Below are positions 33,406 to 42,884 of a DNA stretch of 64,000 nucleotides, piece by piece. The DNA is from Methanococcoides alaskense. GTDB lineage: Archaea > Halobacteriota > Methanosarcinia > Methanosarcinales > Methanosarcinaceae. Location: contig NZ_JAQFFK010000003.1 of assembly GCF_027594145.1 (NCBI RefSeq), positions 248,001 through 312,000 on the forward strand, written 5' to 3'. The stretch's first letter is position 1, and every line of letters starts with the position of its first letter. A model generated the notes under the pieces. That model worked only from the letters and a program-made list of their open reading frames with translations, made no database searches and was not told the origin of the DNA. A program made the translations under genes and the position numbers.

Positions 33406-35220
33406 TTACTGGTTTGCAACTCTCTCTTTTTTAAAATGAGCAATGATCTTTTCAGCAAGTCCTTTACTGATGCCCTCCACTGCAGTAAGTTGTTCAACGG
33501 ATGCATATCGTATCTGATCAATAGAACTGAAATGGTTCAACAATGCCTTTTTTCTTGAGGCTCCTATTCCTGGTATAGTGTCTAGTTCTGAGTGGGATAG
33601 CCTTGCAGTGCGTCTTCTTCTGTGGGATGATACAGCGAACCTGTGGCTCTCATCCCTTACACGCATGAGCACTTTGAGGGCTTCGGAGGTGTGGGGTAAT
33701 ATCACTACCTCATCGGTGCCATCCCTTGGTACGATGATATGCTCGAATCGTTTTGCAAGTCCCACAAGCGGGATGTCGAGTTGTAGTTCCTTTAAAGATC
33801 CCATGGCAGCACTGACCTGTCCGGGACCTCCGTCTATGAGGATGAGGTCTGGTAGTTTGTCCTTTTCGGCTTTCTGCCGCGTATATCTGCGTTTTACTAC
33901 CTCTGCCATCATGGCAAAATCATCTATTCCCTTTACCGTTTTTATGTTGAAATGCCTGTATTTGCTATTTGCAGGTAGGCCGTTCTCAAAGACCACCATT
34001 GAACCAACAGCATCAGTGCCCGATATGTTGGAAATATCAAAACCTTCGATGTGTGCAGGCAATGTGGACAGTGAAAGGGCACCCCTTAGCTGTAACAGTG
34101 CTTGCAGTGCCTGTTCCTTATCACTTTGCTTAAGGTGTGACTGCTCCATGGTCATTTGGGCATTTTGCTCGGCCATTTCCATCAATCTTTTCTTGTTACC
34201 CCTTTGAGGTACCTGTATCTGTACACTTCTCGCGGCTTTTTCAGAAAGCCAGTTGATAACGAGTTCCTTTTCGGGTATCGGGTGCTGTACAAGTATCTCA
34301 GGTGGTACAGGAGCATCCTGATAGTATTGCTTTATGAATTCCTCTGTGACACGGGCTATATCGCCGGTGGCATCTCCCCACGAAAGGGACATATCGGCTT
34401 TACCGACCATGTTCCCATCCCTGATGTAGAAGATCTGTACGAAAACGGTCTCATCGTCGGAAGCAGTTGCAATTATATCGCTGTCATCATTTCCAGCAGT
34501 GGCCGTCTGCTGCTGGGAAAGGCTTTTCAGAGCATCTATCTGGTCACGTATGGCAGCAGCACTCTCATATTCCTGTGCCAGAGCATGGACGTTCATCTTT
34601 TCCTGAAGCTCCTTTATTATGCCGGATGTCTCACCCTTAAAGAACTTCACCGCTTCCATCACATTATCGCGGTATTCTTCAGGGGAGATCGAGCCATTGC
34701 ATGGGGCATAACAGCGATCGATATGATAGTTCAGGCACGGCCTTTTTCCTTTGCCATCTATCCTACGGTTGCATCTTTTGATCCTGAATATCTGTGAGAT
34801 CATCTCAAGGGTCTGTTTGACAGGTTTCACATTCGTATAAGGACCAAAATAGAGAGCGCCGTCCATAAGCCTGCGGCGCGTCATGAATATCTTGGGAAAT
34901 TTTGTATTGACAGTGACCTTCACGTAAGGATAACGCTTGTCATCCTTCAGGGCGATGTTGTAGTGCGGTTTGTTCTTCTTTATTAGATTCGCTTCGAGTA
35001 TCAGTGCGGCGACCTCGGATTCCGTGACAATGTAATCTATATCCGCTATCTTCCTGACCATTGCTATTGTTTTGGAAGAATGGTTCTTGCTGGATTGGAA
35101 GTACTGGCTGACCCTTTTTTTAAGGGACTTCGCCTTTCCGATGTAGATGATGTTGTCGGATACGTCCTTCATAAGATAGACGCCCGGCAGGTCAGGGATA
35201 TTAGATATGTCCGGTCTCAT
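33406..35220 (-). CDS. uvrC: UvrABC excinuclease subunit C
   Basis: UvrC makes both incisions flanking DNA damage during nucleotide excision repair. The 604-residue protein shows the GIY-YIG 3' nuclease (PGVYLMKDVSDNIIYIGKAKSLKKRV, residues 11-36), the UVR motif region (KINVHALAQEYESAAAIRDQIDAL near 210), the RNase H-like 5' nuclease (FDISNISGTDAVGSMVVF, LILIDGGPGQVSAA), and a C-terminal helix-hairpin-helix pair (LDTIPGIGASRKKALLNHF, LTAVEGISKGLAEKI). No uvrA or uvrB is in the window. It is likely of bacterial origin by ancient transfer, as in other mesophilic methanogens. Confidence 0.97.
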   Translation of the reverse strand: MRPDISNIPDLPGVYLMKDVSDNIIYIGKAKSLKKRVSQYFQSSKNHSSKTIAMVRKIADIDYIVTESEVAALILEANLIKKNKPHYNIALKDDKRYPYVKVTVNTKFPKIFMTRRRLMDGALYFGPYTNVKPVKQTLEMISQIFRIKRCNRRIDGKGKRPCLNYHIDRCYAPCNGSISPEEYRDNVMEAVKFFKGETSGIIKELQEKMNVHALAQEYESAAAIRDQIDALKSLSQQQTATAGNDDSDIIATASDDETVFVQIFYIRDGNMVGKADMSLSWGDATGDIARVTEEFIKQYYQDAPVPPEILVQHPIPEKELVINWLSEKAARSVQIQVPQRGNKKRLMEMAEQNAQMTMEQSHLKQSDKEQALQALLQLRGALSLSTLPAHIEGFDISNISGTDAVGSMVVFENGLPANSKYRHFNIKTVKGIDDFAMMAEVVKRRYTRQKAEKDKLPDLILIDGGPGQVSAAMGSLKELQLDIPLVGLAKRFEHIIVPRDGTDEVVILPHTSEALKVLMRVRDESHRFAVSSHRRRRTARLSHSELDTIPGIGASRKKALLNHFSSIDQIRYASVEQLTAVEGISKGLAEKIIAHFKKERVANQ

Positions 35221-35267
35221 TTTAGCTGTTCCCTCCGGTCACAGCAGAAAGTGCTGCTTCCCTCCTG

Positions 35268-36029
35268 TCATTTCCCGAGGGTCTTCTGGAATGTTCTCTC
35301 GATGAACTGGGGATACGTTTTTTCAATTATTGTTTTAAGGTTGACAATATCTTCCCTGTTATATTCCAGCAACAGTTCAAGGGAGCCTTCATTACCGCGT
35401 TCATATTCGTGCCAGAGCCTTACTGCATCGAATCCGGTGATCCCTACGGTCTCATCGGTTCGGGTTATCTCCAGTTTTTTCTCAATTGCTTTGAGGCCGC
35501 CGGAAAGGCCTATGCGCCTTAGAGGATACATCAGGTCGATGTGAAGCTGGTTGAACTCTATCTGTGGGAACTCTTTTTGTATAAAAGGCAGGTCAAAACG
35601 GGCACCGTTGAACGATACGAGGAGTTCATATTTCTGTAACTCTTCCACAGCATCTTCAAGGTCTATGCCTTTGACGTACGTTTTTGCATCTTCCCCATCG
35701 TATATTCCTATCACTGTGATGTAGGAACTTGAAGGTGAAAGTCCGGTTGTCTCTATATCCACATAGGCTACCGAATCGGAGAAGTGTTCAAATGCCCTCC
35801 ATTGTTCCGCACTTGGGATACAGTTGGCGAAATATTCGAAATCTTTTTGTTCCAGGTGTTTTTTAGATTCGGCTATGCCATTTGCTATCTTTTCTTTTCG
35901 GGTTGCTGGAATGGATATTTCATCCTGATGCTCAAGGTACTCATCCCATGTGCAATATCCACTCTCCCATATTCGTTTTTCAATAGTTTTTCCAATTCCG
36001 GGAATGTGTGTGTAAGTGCTTGTAAGCAT
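35268..36029 (-). CDS. RNase H-like DEDD exonuclease domain protein
   Basis: A 253-residue protein. The N-terminal 50 residues look like a helix-hairpin-helix-type DNA-binding region (YTHIPGIGKTIEKRIWESG). Then a DEDDy exonuclease core: VAYVDIETTGL (Exo I), LVSFNGARFDLPFI (Exo II) and YNREDIVNLKTII (Exo III). It resembles YprB-like ribonuclease H proteins. The gene is on the same strand and 47 bases upstream of uvrC, suggesting a role in DNA processing alongside repair. RNA or DNA substrate is not determined. Confidence 0.85.
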   Translation of the reverse strand: MLTSTYTHIPGIGKTIEKRIWESGYCTWDEYLEHQDEISIPATRKEKIANGIAESKKHLEQKDFEYFANCIPSAEQWRAFEHFSDSVAYVDIETTGLSPSSSYITVIGIYDGEDAKTYVKGIDLEDAVEELQKYELLVSFNGARFDLPFIQKEFPQIEFNQLHIDLMYPLRRIGLSGGLKAIEKKLEITRTDETVGITGFDAVRLWHEYERGNEGSLELLLEYNREDIVNLKTIIEKTYPQFIERTFQKTLGK

Positions 36030-36181
36030 TTTGTTTGCTCCACTGGACTTTCAGCTATACTTCTATTTAATGATGATGAGTTGCCATTTCTTTAGAAGGA
36101 TTTAACATTAAGAATACACATTTTATATATAGAATCAACATATATCTTATATTTATTATTAGGAATACAACAGGGACTATC

Positions 36182-36454
36182 ATGCGTGCAGATATAACTT
36201 CACTGTTTGGATTAAATGTGTATACGAACCAGGGTACATATGTAGGTAAAGTGAACGACCTCGTCTTCGATGTAGATGAAAGAATTGTTTCGGGGATTGC
36301 TCTTTCAGACATCAATCGTGATATTTTTGATGTCCAGACAAGAGGCGTTATCCTTCCGTACCGCTGGGTGGTCACAACCGGGGACATCGTCATTATCCGT
36401 GATGTCGTCAGCAGGTTCAAGAAACCTGTAAAAGAGGAACCAAAAGAAGACTGA
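36182..36454 (+). CDS. PRC-barrel domain protein
   Basis: A 90-residue single PRC-barrel (photosynthetic-reaction-centre-type beta-barrel) protein, residues 5-75: ITSLFGLNVYTNQGTYVGKV, NDLVFDVDERIVSGIAL and the RGVILPYRWVVTTGDIVII end. Archaea often carry several such proteins; one kind (CdpB) links division proteins. It precedes the Thg1 gene by eight bases. The upstream region has ATTTTATATATAG and ATATATCTTATATTTA as promoter-like elements. The function is unknown beyond the fold. Confidence 0.88.
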   Translation: MRADITSLFGLNVYTNQGTYVGKVNDLVFDVDERIVSGIALSDINRDIFDVQTRGVILPYRWVVTTGDIVIIRDVVSRFKKPVKEEPKED

Positions 36455-36461
36455 TGTTATT

Positions 36462-37193
36462 ATGAAAAAACGGGAGATCTATTCGGATCTACGCTGCGTC
36501 CCGCCTGTGATCGTACGTGTGGACGGCAGGACATTTAAAAAGACACTTTCCCGGCTTGGATGTGAAAAGCCGTACGATGAAAAGTTCGCAGCTGCAATGG
36601 CAGATTCGCTTGAGCTTTTTTTCAAAAAAAGTGGAATTAATGCAGCGTTAGCGTACACATTTTCTGATGAGGCAAGTATCCTCTTCTTTGATCTGCCTTT
36701 TGAGGGGCGGGTCGAGAAACTGGACTCTGTCATATCCAGTTACCTTAGCAGTGCTTTTACCATCAGGATGGGTCTTGATGAACCTGTATCCTTCGATTCG
36801 AGGATAGTTCCGGTAACCAAGGAGTATGTTTCTGAATATCTTATCTGGAGGCAGAGTGAGGCTTGGAGGAACTGTGTCAGTTCATACGGCTATTACACAT
36901 TGCTTTCGGAAGGGATGAGTAAAAAGGATGCTGCATCGGCTATTAAGGGTAAGAAGGCGCAGGATATACATGAATTGCTTTTCCAGCGCGGCATAAATCT
37001 CGATAAGGTTCCTAAGTGGCAACGCAGAGGGGTTCTTGTTTATAAGGACGATTACGAGGTAGCCGGATTTGACCCTGTACGCAAGGAAACAAGATCAAGT
37101 ACAAGGAAAAAAGTGGTTCAGGACTGGGAAATCCCCAAATTCTCTTCTGAAGAAGGTACTGATCTTTTGAAAAAACATCTTATAGGTTATTGA
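36462..37193 (+). CDS. thg1: tRNA(His) guanylyltransferase (Thg1 family)
   Basis: Adds or repairs the 5' G of tRNA-His by 3'-5' polymerisation. The 243 residues show the palm motif VIVRVDGRTFKK and SDEASILFF (residues about 64-72), the acidic metal-binding pair of the family, and YLIWRQSEAWRN with the catalytic helix region. In Methanosarcina acetivorans the homologous gene contains an in-frame amber (pyrrolysine) codon according to the literature; here the frame is open without a TAG. It is an archaeal-type Thg1 and is co-directional with the PRC-barrel gene. Confidence 0.92.
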   Translation: MKKREIYSDLRCVPPVIVRVDGRTFKKTLSRLGCEKPYDEKFAAAMADSLELFFKKSGINAALAYTFSDEASILFFDLPFEGRVEKLDSVISSYLSSAFTIRMGLDEPVSFDSRIVPVTKEYVSEYLIWRQSEAWRNCVSSYGYYTLLSEGMSKKDAASAIKGKKAQDIHELLFQRGINLDKVPKWQRRGVLVYKDDYEVAGFDPVRKETRSSTRKKVVQDWEIPKFSSEEGTDLLKKHLIGY

Positions 37194-37284
37194 TGTATCG
37201 TAATCTATATTGTGATGGCTTAACTTTAATGTTTTATTATTCATAACAATTCTAATATAATGGATGATCTAGAGCGGTGAATTT

Positions 37285-38238
37285 ATGGAAAAGATGGATC
37301 TTATAAAAAGGAACGTGCAGGAAATAGTTACAGAAGAGGAACTTACTAAATTGTTGGAGACAAAGGAACATCCTTCAGCATATACCGGCTACGAACCAAG
37401 CGGAAAGATCCACATGGGTCACGTTCTTACTGTTAACAAATTACTTGATCTCCAGAAAGCCGGATTTGAGATAACGGTCCTTCTTGCGGATGTTCATGCT
37501 TACCTTAATCAGAAGGGAACAATGGAAGAAGTACGCAAGACCGCTGATTACAACAAGGAATGTTTCCTTGCACTTGGTCTTGACCCGGAGAAGACGAATT
37601 TCGTTTATGGCTCTGACTTCCAGCTATCTCCTGAATACATGCTTAATGTTCTCAAGCTCACTCAGGCCACTTCACTCAACAGGGCAAAGAGAAGCATGGA
37701 CGAGGTAGGCAGAAAGATGGAAGATCCAAAGGTGTCCCAGATGGTCTACCCGATCATGCAGGCAGTGGATATTGCTCTTCTTGGTGTCGATGTTGCAGTT
37801 GGTGGCATTGACCAGAGGAAGATACACATGCTTGCAAGGGAAGGTCTTCCTGGTCTTGGTTTTAAGGCACCTCTTTGTATCCACACCCCTATCCTTCTCG
37901 GACTGGACGGTACGAAGATGTCCTCTTCAAATGAGAACTACATCTCTGTTGACGACGATGAAGCAGCTCTCAAAAAGAAGTTCAAGAAAGCATTCTGTCC
38001 GGCAGAAGATATTGAGAACAATCCGGTCCTTGAGCTTTTCAAGTACCACATAACCCCACGTTATGATGAGATGGTTTTCGAAAGACCGGAAAAGTTCGGC
38101 GGTGACCTTGTCTGCAAGAGTTATGCTGAGCTTGAAAAAGTGTTTGCAGACGGCAGTCTTCATCCAATGGACCTGAAGAACGGTGCAGCCAAATACCTCA
38201 ATGAGATACTCGAACCGGTACGTGCAGTTCTTGGATAA
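37285..38238 (+). CDS. tyrS: Tyrosyl-tRNA synthetase
   Basis: Charges tRNA-Tyr. The 317-residue archaeal form, lacking the bacterial S4 domain, shows YTGYEPSGKIHMGHVLT (the HIGH motif as HMGH), QAVDIALLGVDVAVGGIDQRKIHMLAR and the KMSSS loop (DGTKMSSSNENYISV). ITLLADVHAYLNQKG also matches. The ATG follows GAGCGGTGAATTT. It is a single gene, ending in a hairpin with a UUCG loop. Confidence 0.97.
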   Translation: MEKMDLIKRNVQEIVTEEELTKLLETKEHPSAYTGYEPSGKIHMGHVLTVNKLLDLQKAGFEITVLLADVHAYLNQKGTMEEVRKTADYNKECFLALGLDPEKTNFVYGSDFQLSPEYMLNVLKLTQATSLNRAKRSMDEVGRKMEDPKVSQMVYPIMQAVDIALLGVDVAVGGIDQRKIHMLAREGLPGLGFKAPLCIHTPILLGLDGTKMSSSNENYISVDDDEAALKKKFKKAFCPAEDIENNPVLELFKYHITPRYDEMVFERPEKFGGDLVCKSYAELEKVFADGSLHPMDLKNGAAKYLNEILEPVRAVLG

Positions 38239-38247
38239 TGGTATTTT

Positions 38248-38267
38248 GGCAGAAATTCGTTTCTGCC
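38248..38267 (+). terminator. Hairpin with UUCG tetraloop after tyrS
   Basis: GGCAGAAA-TTCG-TTTCTGCC is an 8-bp stem with the very stable cUUCGg-like loop. There is no strong T-run after it, so it may be an RNA 3'-end stabiliser rather than a terminator. Confidence 0.55.
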
Positions 38268-38336
38268 TACACAACCTATTTAATGCTTGCACTCTAACAA
38301 TTAATTCAATGAATATATGTTAAGATGGGGAGTAAT

Positions 38337-39473
38337 ATGAAATACACGTTTCAGGACTCTACCGATCTCCCTCTTCAAAGAGATATTATCAAGGATGTTC
38401 AGAATTTCGTTGATATATCAAGAAAGGTCCTTCCGATAGAGAACGCTTCGATTGAAAAGAACGATGATCTCTACAGAAGGCGTATCTCTCTGGAAAAAGG
38501 GGTCGATGAGCTCGAGTCTATTAACAGTAAGGTTCTTGAATTCATAAACGGTCTGACAGAAGATTCTGATATGAAAGAGATCCTTGATTACAGGAATTCT
38601 GTTTTTGATCAGTGTGATGCTTCTTTCAATAAAAGCACAAAGACAATGCAATTTGAGATCGAGAGCATCAATAATAGCATCGAAGATGCTAATTTGGGTG
38701 CAAGCAGACAGATATTGTCGAGTCTCAATTCTCTTTTTGAAGGTGGCATCTATGGGACGACAGACAGGTTCTTCGCTTCAATGAACAGGGGTGTTCTTAG
38801 TGGGAAAATTTCATCAACGGTCGCTGGAATGGAATACGAGTCTGAACTCATTTTCAAAGATGACCTGCTAACGATAAGGGGTGTATATGGCACTCTTTTC
38901 CTGCCTACATGGATAAAGTCTGGCATATTTTACAAAGAAGAAAAGGTCAAATTGGAAGAAGTATCCGATTTCATGTTAACGTCCCTGGAGTTTGATGATG
39001 TTCGGGCTATGGCCAGTTTCGAGAACAAGAAATCCACCAAACGTTTCAAGGTTGAAATGGACGGCAACTCCTTTATATTGCATTACCATGGGAACGAGGT
39101 GACTGCAGACCCTACTTTGATGCAGTCCCTAAAATCGGAACATGTGATAGCTTTGCTTGATACATTTAAAGAACACATTAGTTCCAGCATCAAAAAACAC
39201 ACTCTTGTCAAATTAGTGCTTGATGGTGATGATGCTATCATGAACAATCAGATATTCGATTGCCTGAAACTTATTGCCGAGCAGTTCACAGAACTTATCA
39301 ACGAATGTCTCGAAAGGGGTTACGCTAAGGATGAGATCACTATAAAGATCGAGGAGAACGATGGTACTCGCACTGAAAAATATGTGAGCAAGACCGATCT
39401 GTTCGACCAGCTTTCGGAGCTTGGTAGTGAAGGTCTGGAACTTGCAAGCCTTCTCGGCGTGGACAACATTTGA
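38337..39473 (+). CDS. Protein of unknown function (378 aa)
   Basis: I do not recognise this protein. The ATG at 38337 is preferred over that at 38325 because GGGGAG directly precedes it. Residues 10-130 look like long helices (coiled-coil-like pattern, DVQNFVDISRKVLPIEN, VDELESINSKVLEFING). The middle (150-280) is beta-rich (LSGKISSTVAGMEYESELIF), and the C-terminus is again helical. There is no signal peptide, cysteine cluster or membrane segment. It sits alone between tyrS and the Kef-type antiporter, followed by a hairpin. Confidence 0.72.
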   Translation: MKYTFQDSTDLPLQRDIIKDVQNFVDISRKVLPIENASIEKNDDLYRRRISLEKGVDELESINSKVLEFINGLTEDSDMKEILDYRNSVFDQCDASFNKSTKTMQFEIESINNSIEDANLGASRQILSSLNSLFEGGIYGTTDRFFASMNRGVLSGKISSTVAGMEYESELIFKDDLLTIRGVYGTLFLPTWIKSGIFYKEEKVKLEEVSDFMLTSLEFDDVRAMASFENKKSTKRFKVEMDGNSFILHYHGNEVTADPTLMQSLKSEHVIALLDTFKEHISSSIKKHTLVKLVLDGDDAIMNNQIFDCLKLIAEQFTELINECLERGYAKDEITIKIEENDGTRTEKYVSKTDLFDQLSELGSEGLELASLLGVDNI

Positions 39474-39482
39474 TCTGAACTC

Positions 39483-39515
39483 CCGGTACTTTCGTACCGG
39501 TACGATCTTTCCTTT
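39483..39515 (+). terminator. Terminator after the 378-aa gene
   Basis: CCGGTAC-TTTC-GTACCGG is a perfect 7-bp stem (39483-39500), followed by TACGATCTTTCCTTTC. Confidence 0.6.
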
Positions 39516-39582
39516 CTCTTTATAGTTTTGCTCTAGAGAATTCTTGTTAGCTTATATACTATAAAGCAAAGGAAAATACGGG

Positions 39583-41580
39583 TTGATATCTTTGATAATA
39601 AACGATCTTACCATAATCTTTGGTCTATCCATAGTGATCCTTTACTTATGTCATCGCCTTCACATTCCCATTATTGTCGGTTTTCTTGTGACCGGAATAC
39701 TTGTAGGTCCCCATGGTTATGGTTTTATAGATGCCGTCGAAGAGGTGGAGGTACTTGCGGAGATGGGCATCGTCCTTCTTTTGTTCACTATCGGTGTGGA
39801 GCTGTCCATTAAAGATCTCTGGAAGATCAAAAGAGCGGTTGTATTCGGAGGCTCTATTCAGGTCCTTCTTACAATTATTGCTGTCTTTTTCATTGCCAAC
39901 TACCTTGGATACGGTATAGGCGAATCGATCTTCATTGGCTTCCTTTTCTCTCTGAGCAGTACTGCCATCGTGCTCAAACTGTTGCAGAAACGTGGGGAAC
40001 TTCAGGCACCTCACGGTCGTTTTTCACTTGCAGTTCTATTGTATCAGGATGTCATTGTCGTACCAATGATACTTATCACTCCATTCCTTGCAGGTGCTGG
40101 CTCCATGTCGGATGCTGCTTTTATTCCTATCATCGCAAAAGGGCTTGGCTTGATCCTTCTTGTTTTTGCAAGTGCAAAATGGATCGTTCCACAAGTACTT
40201 TTCCAGATAACAAAGACAAGGGATTCCGAACTGTTCTTTCTCAGTATAATCGTCATTTGCCTTTCTGTCGCATGGTTAACATCGAGTCTGGGCCTATCCC
40301 TTGCTCTGGGGGCATTCCTTGCAGGGCTTATCATCTCCGAATCCGAATATAGTCATCAGGCACTGAGTAACCTCATACCATTCCGTGATATTTTCATGAG
40401 CTTCTTTTTCATATCCATAGGGATGCTGCTTGACCTTGGTTATTTCTTCAATGATCCTGTTCTGTTCATACTAGTCGCAGTCTGTGTATTAATGCTCAAA
40501 TCGGTAATTGCAGGAATGTCTTCGTATTTGCTTGGTTTCCCTTTGCATACGGCTGTAATGGCAGGACTTGGTCTTGCACAAGTAGGTGAGTTCGCCTTCG
40601 TTCTCTCCACGTTCGGTGTGGAATTTGGGCTGCTCACCGACGATGTCTACCAGCTTTTCCTTGTGGTCTCTATTCTTACTATGGCAGTCACATCATCTGT
40701 GATGTCCCTGTCTCCGAAAGTTGCGGACAAAATTGTGAACCTTCCAATTCCTTCAAAAATGAAATGTGGTTTCCACTCCCGTAAAATGATGCCGGTACTT
40801 GACAAGAAGGATCACCTGGAAGACCATCTTATCATTGCAGGATTTGGTTTTAATGGCAGGACAGTTGCAAAAGCTGCAACGGTTGCAGGCATTCCTTATC
40901 TTATCCTTGACACGAACCCTGAAACGGTCAGGAAGGAGCAGCTAAAAGGCGAGCTCATCTATTATGGTGATTCTTCCCAGCAGGGTGTTTTGGAGCATGC
41001 GGATATCAAAGATGCGAGGGTAATGGTCGTTTGTATCTCTGACCCTGCAGGTACAAGAAGGGCTATTGCATTGGCACGTAAGATGAATCCCAATATCCAT
41101 ATTATCGCACGTACCCAGTATCTTCAGGAAATGGAGCCGCTTTATGAGCTGGGTGCCAACGAGGTGATACCTGAAGAATTTGAGACCTCAATAGAAATAT
41201 TCGTGCGTTTGATGAAGCGGTACCTCATTCCCAAGGACGAGATCGAGAAGTTCATCTCGGAGATCCGTTCAGATGGATATGAGATGTTCAGGACAATGTC
41301 AGGTTCCATGAACATTTATGACATGGAGTTCGATCTGCCGGAAATGGATATCACCAATCTGAGAGTGCGAGCATCCTCCTTTGCAGTTGGCAAGAACCTA
41401 TTACAGCTTGATCTCAGGAAAAAGTACAGTGTCACCTTGCTTGCTATCAGGAGAGGTTCGGATATCATAGCGAATCCTGATGCAGATCTCGTTCTGGTAT
41501 CAGGCGATGTGCTTGTACTCATGGGCTCACCAGAAATGATATCAAAGGTAGCACCTCTCTTTGTAGGTGGGGATATTTAA
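39583..41580 (+). CDS. Kef-type cation/proton antiporter with TrkA-N and TrkA-C domains
   Basis: A monovalent-cation:proton antiporter-2 (CPA2) protein. Residues 1-380 form about 12 membrane segments (SIVILYLCHRLHIPIIVGFLVTGILVGPHGYG, AFLAGLIISESEYSHQ). A TrkA-N (RCK) domain near 410-530 has the nucleotide-binding glycines in IIAGFGFNGRTVAKAA and YYGDSSQQGVLEHADI, and a TrkA-C domain lies at about 575-660. Typical substrates are K+ or Na+ and regulation is by NAD(H) or nucleotide binding. The TTG start at 39583 is supported by AAAGGAAAATACGGG; TTG at 39592 is an alternative. A single-gene unit, 20 bases before the marker 16 gene. Confidence 0.93.
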   Translation: MISLIINDLTIIFGLSIVILYLCHRLHIPIIVGFLVTGILVGPHGYGFIDAVEEVEVLAEMGIVLLLFTIGVELSIKDLWKIKRAVVFGGSIQVLLTIIAVFFIANYLGYGIGESIFIGFLFSLSSTAIVLKLLQKRGELQAPHGRFSLAVLLYQDVIVVPMILITPFLAGAGSMSDAAFIPIIAKGLGLILLVFASAKWIVPQVLFQITKTRDSELFFLSIIVICLSVAWLTSSLGLSLALGAFLAGLIISESEYSHQALSNLIPFRDIFMSFFFISIGMLLDLGYFFNDPVLFILVAVCVLMLKSVIAGMSSYLLGFPLHTAVMAGLGLAQVGEFAFVLSTFGVEFGLLTDDVYQLFLVVSILTMAVTSSVMSLSPKVADKIVNLPIPSKMKCGFHSRKMMPVLDKKDHLEDHLIIAGFGFNGRTVAKAATVAGIPYLILDTNPETVRKEQLKGELIYYGDSSQQGVLEHADIKDARVMVVCISDPAGTRRAIALARKMNPNIHIIARTQYLQEMEPLYELGANEVIPEEFETSIEIFVRLMKRYLIPKDEIEKFISEIRSDGYEMFRTMSGSMNIYDMEFDLPEMDITNLRVRASSFAVGKNLLQLDLRKKYSVTLLAIRRGSDIIANPDADLVLVSGDVLVLMGSPEMISKVAPLFVGGDI

Positions 41581-41600
41581 CAGAATAATAAGGTGATCTC

Positions 41601-42884
41601 ATGGAACAAAGCATTGAACAGATAAATCGCAAGATCGAAAAAGGAGATGCAGTCGTGCTTACTGCTCAACAGGTCTGCGATCTTGTGGATAGTGGGGAAG
41701 ATATAAGAGCTGAAGATGTGGATGTCGTGACAGCAGCTACGCGTGCCATAATGAGTGGTACATACGCGATCCTGTCATTTCCTGTGGAGTCTTCACACAG
41801 TTTCTTACGTGCAAAAGAAGTCTATATGAATGGTGTGCCTGCACACGTTGGTCCCTGTCCGAACGAAAGGCTTGGTATTCTTGACCTGATGCTTTTCGGT
41901 ACAGACCATAGTGTAGATGATTCCCGTTATGGTGCTGGTCATCTTTTCCGTGACCTTGCAGAAAGAATGTCTGTGGAGGTCAAAGTAGTTACTGATAAAG
42001 GTGAATCGTTCAAGACACATGTAACACTTGATGATATGCCGTATGCTATGCTCTACGGTACGAGGCATGCTTTCAAGAACTATTCCGCATTTGTGAACAC
42101 TTCGGATGAGCCGGCAGCCAGTATATTCCATGCCATGGAGTTTGGTCCAAGGCTTACAGAGGCTACTATTTCCGGTTGCGGTCAGATTAATCCGGTTAAG
42201 AACGATCCTCTCCTGGAATCCATTGGGATTGGAACGCGGATGCTCATGAACGGCTCCGAAGGTTTCATAATGGGGCCCGGGACCCGCAGCAGTGCAGAAA
42301 AACCTAACCTTACTGCCTTTGCGGATATGCATGGGATGAAACCTGAATACATGGGTGGTTTTTTCACTTCAGCCGGTCCGGAATGTATTGTTTCCTGGGC
42401 TGTGCCTGTTCCTGTGACAAGTGATTCAGTGCTCGAATCGATAAAGGAACGTGACAGGCAGCTTAAGATGCCGGTAATGGCCGTTGATAAAAGGGCATGT
42501 GTTGGTTATTCCGACTATGGCGATGTATGGGAAGGTACGGACCTTATGATAGATTTCAGCCCGAATGAATGCATTGGCTGTACTTTGTGTGAACCTGCGG
42601 AGATGTGTCCCATGGCTTCTATCAGCTTTGAGGACGGTGAGGTAAAACTTGACCGGTACACATGTTTCAATTGCGGTCTTTGTTCCACTCTGTGTGTGAC
42701 CGATGTTTACACTGCCAATCTTGGCTCCATCAATTTTGAGCTTGGAGGGGAGTCCACAAATGTTCCTATCGTCCTGCGTCAGTCTGATAAGAAAAGGGCT
42801 CTGGAATTATCCGAAAAGTTAAAAGAACAGATACTTGATGGTTCTTTCAGGATGACATCGATGGTCGAGCGCATTCGGACATGA
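41601..42884 (+). CDS. Methanogenesis marker 16 metalloprotein (DUF39 plus ferredoxin domain)
   Basis: A 427-residue protein with a DUF39 domain (residues about 20-320), which in related archaeal proteins makes homocysteine from aspartate semialdehyde, and a C-terminal pair of [4Fe-4S] motifs (CIGCTLCEPAEMCP, then CFNCGLCSTLC, near 330-380). This fusion is what I know as methanogenesis marker 16, found in almost all methanogens, and its activity is not established. Seen: MNGVPAHVGPCPNERLG, CGQINPVKNDPLL, GSEGFIMGPGTRSS. It overlaps the convergent comE gene by 38 bases. Proximity to the coenzyme M genes fits a sulfur-chemistry role. Confidence 0.85.
   Translation: MEQSIEQINRKIEKGDAVVLTAQQVCDLVDSGEDIRAEDVDVVTAATRAIMSGTYAILSFPVESSHSFLRAKEVYMNGVPAHVGPCPNERLGILDLMLFGTDHSVDDSRYGAGHLFRDLAERMSVEVKVVTDKGESFKTHVTLDDMPYAMLYGTRHAFKNYSAFVNTSDEPAASIFHAMEFGPRLTEATISGCGQINPVKNDPLLESIGIGTRMLMNGSEGFIMGPGTRSSAEKPNLTAFADMHGMKPEYMGGFFTSAGPECIVSWAVPVPVTSDSVLESIKERDRQLKMPVMAVDKRACVGYSDYGDVWEGTDLMIDFSPNECIGCTLCEPAEMCPMASISFEDGEVKLDRYTCFNCGLCSTLCVTDVYTANLGSINFELGGESTNVPIVLRQSDKKRALELSEKLKEQILDGSFRMTSMVERIRT

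Noticed and set aside
36462-37193. Pyrrolysine codon in Thg1, as reported for Methanosarcina acetivorans
   Set aside because: The frame here has no TAG; the gene is a normal open frame.
42847-42884. Frameshift or assembly error at the marker 16/comE overlap
   Set aside because: Both frames end normally with conserved lengths on opposite strands, so a convergent overlap is sufficient.
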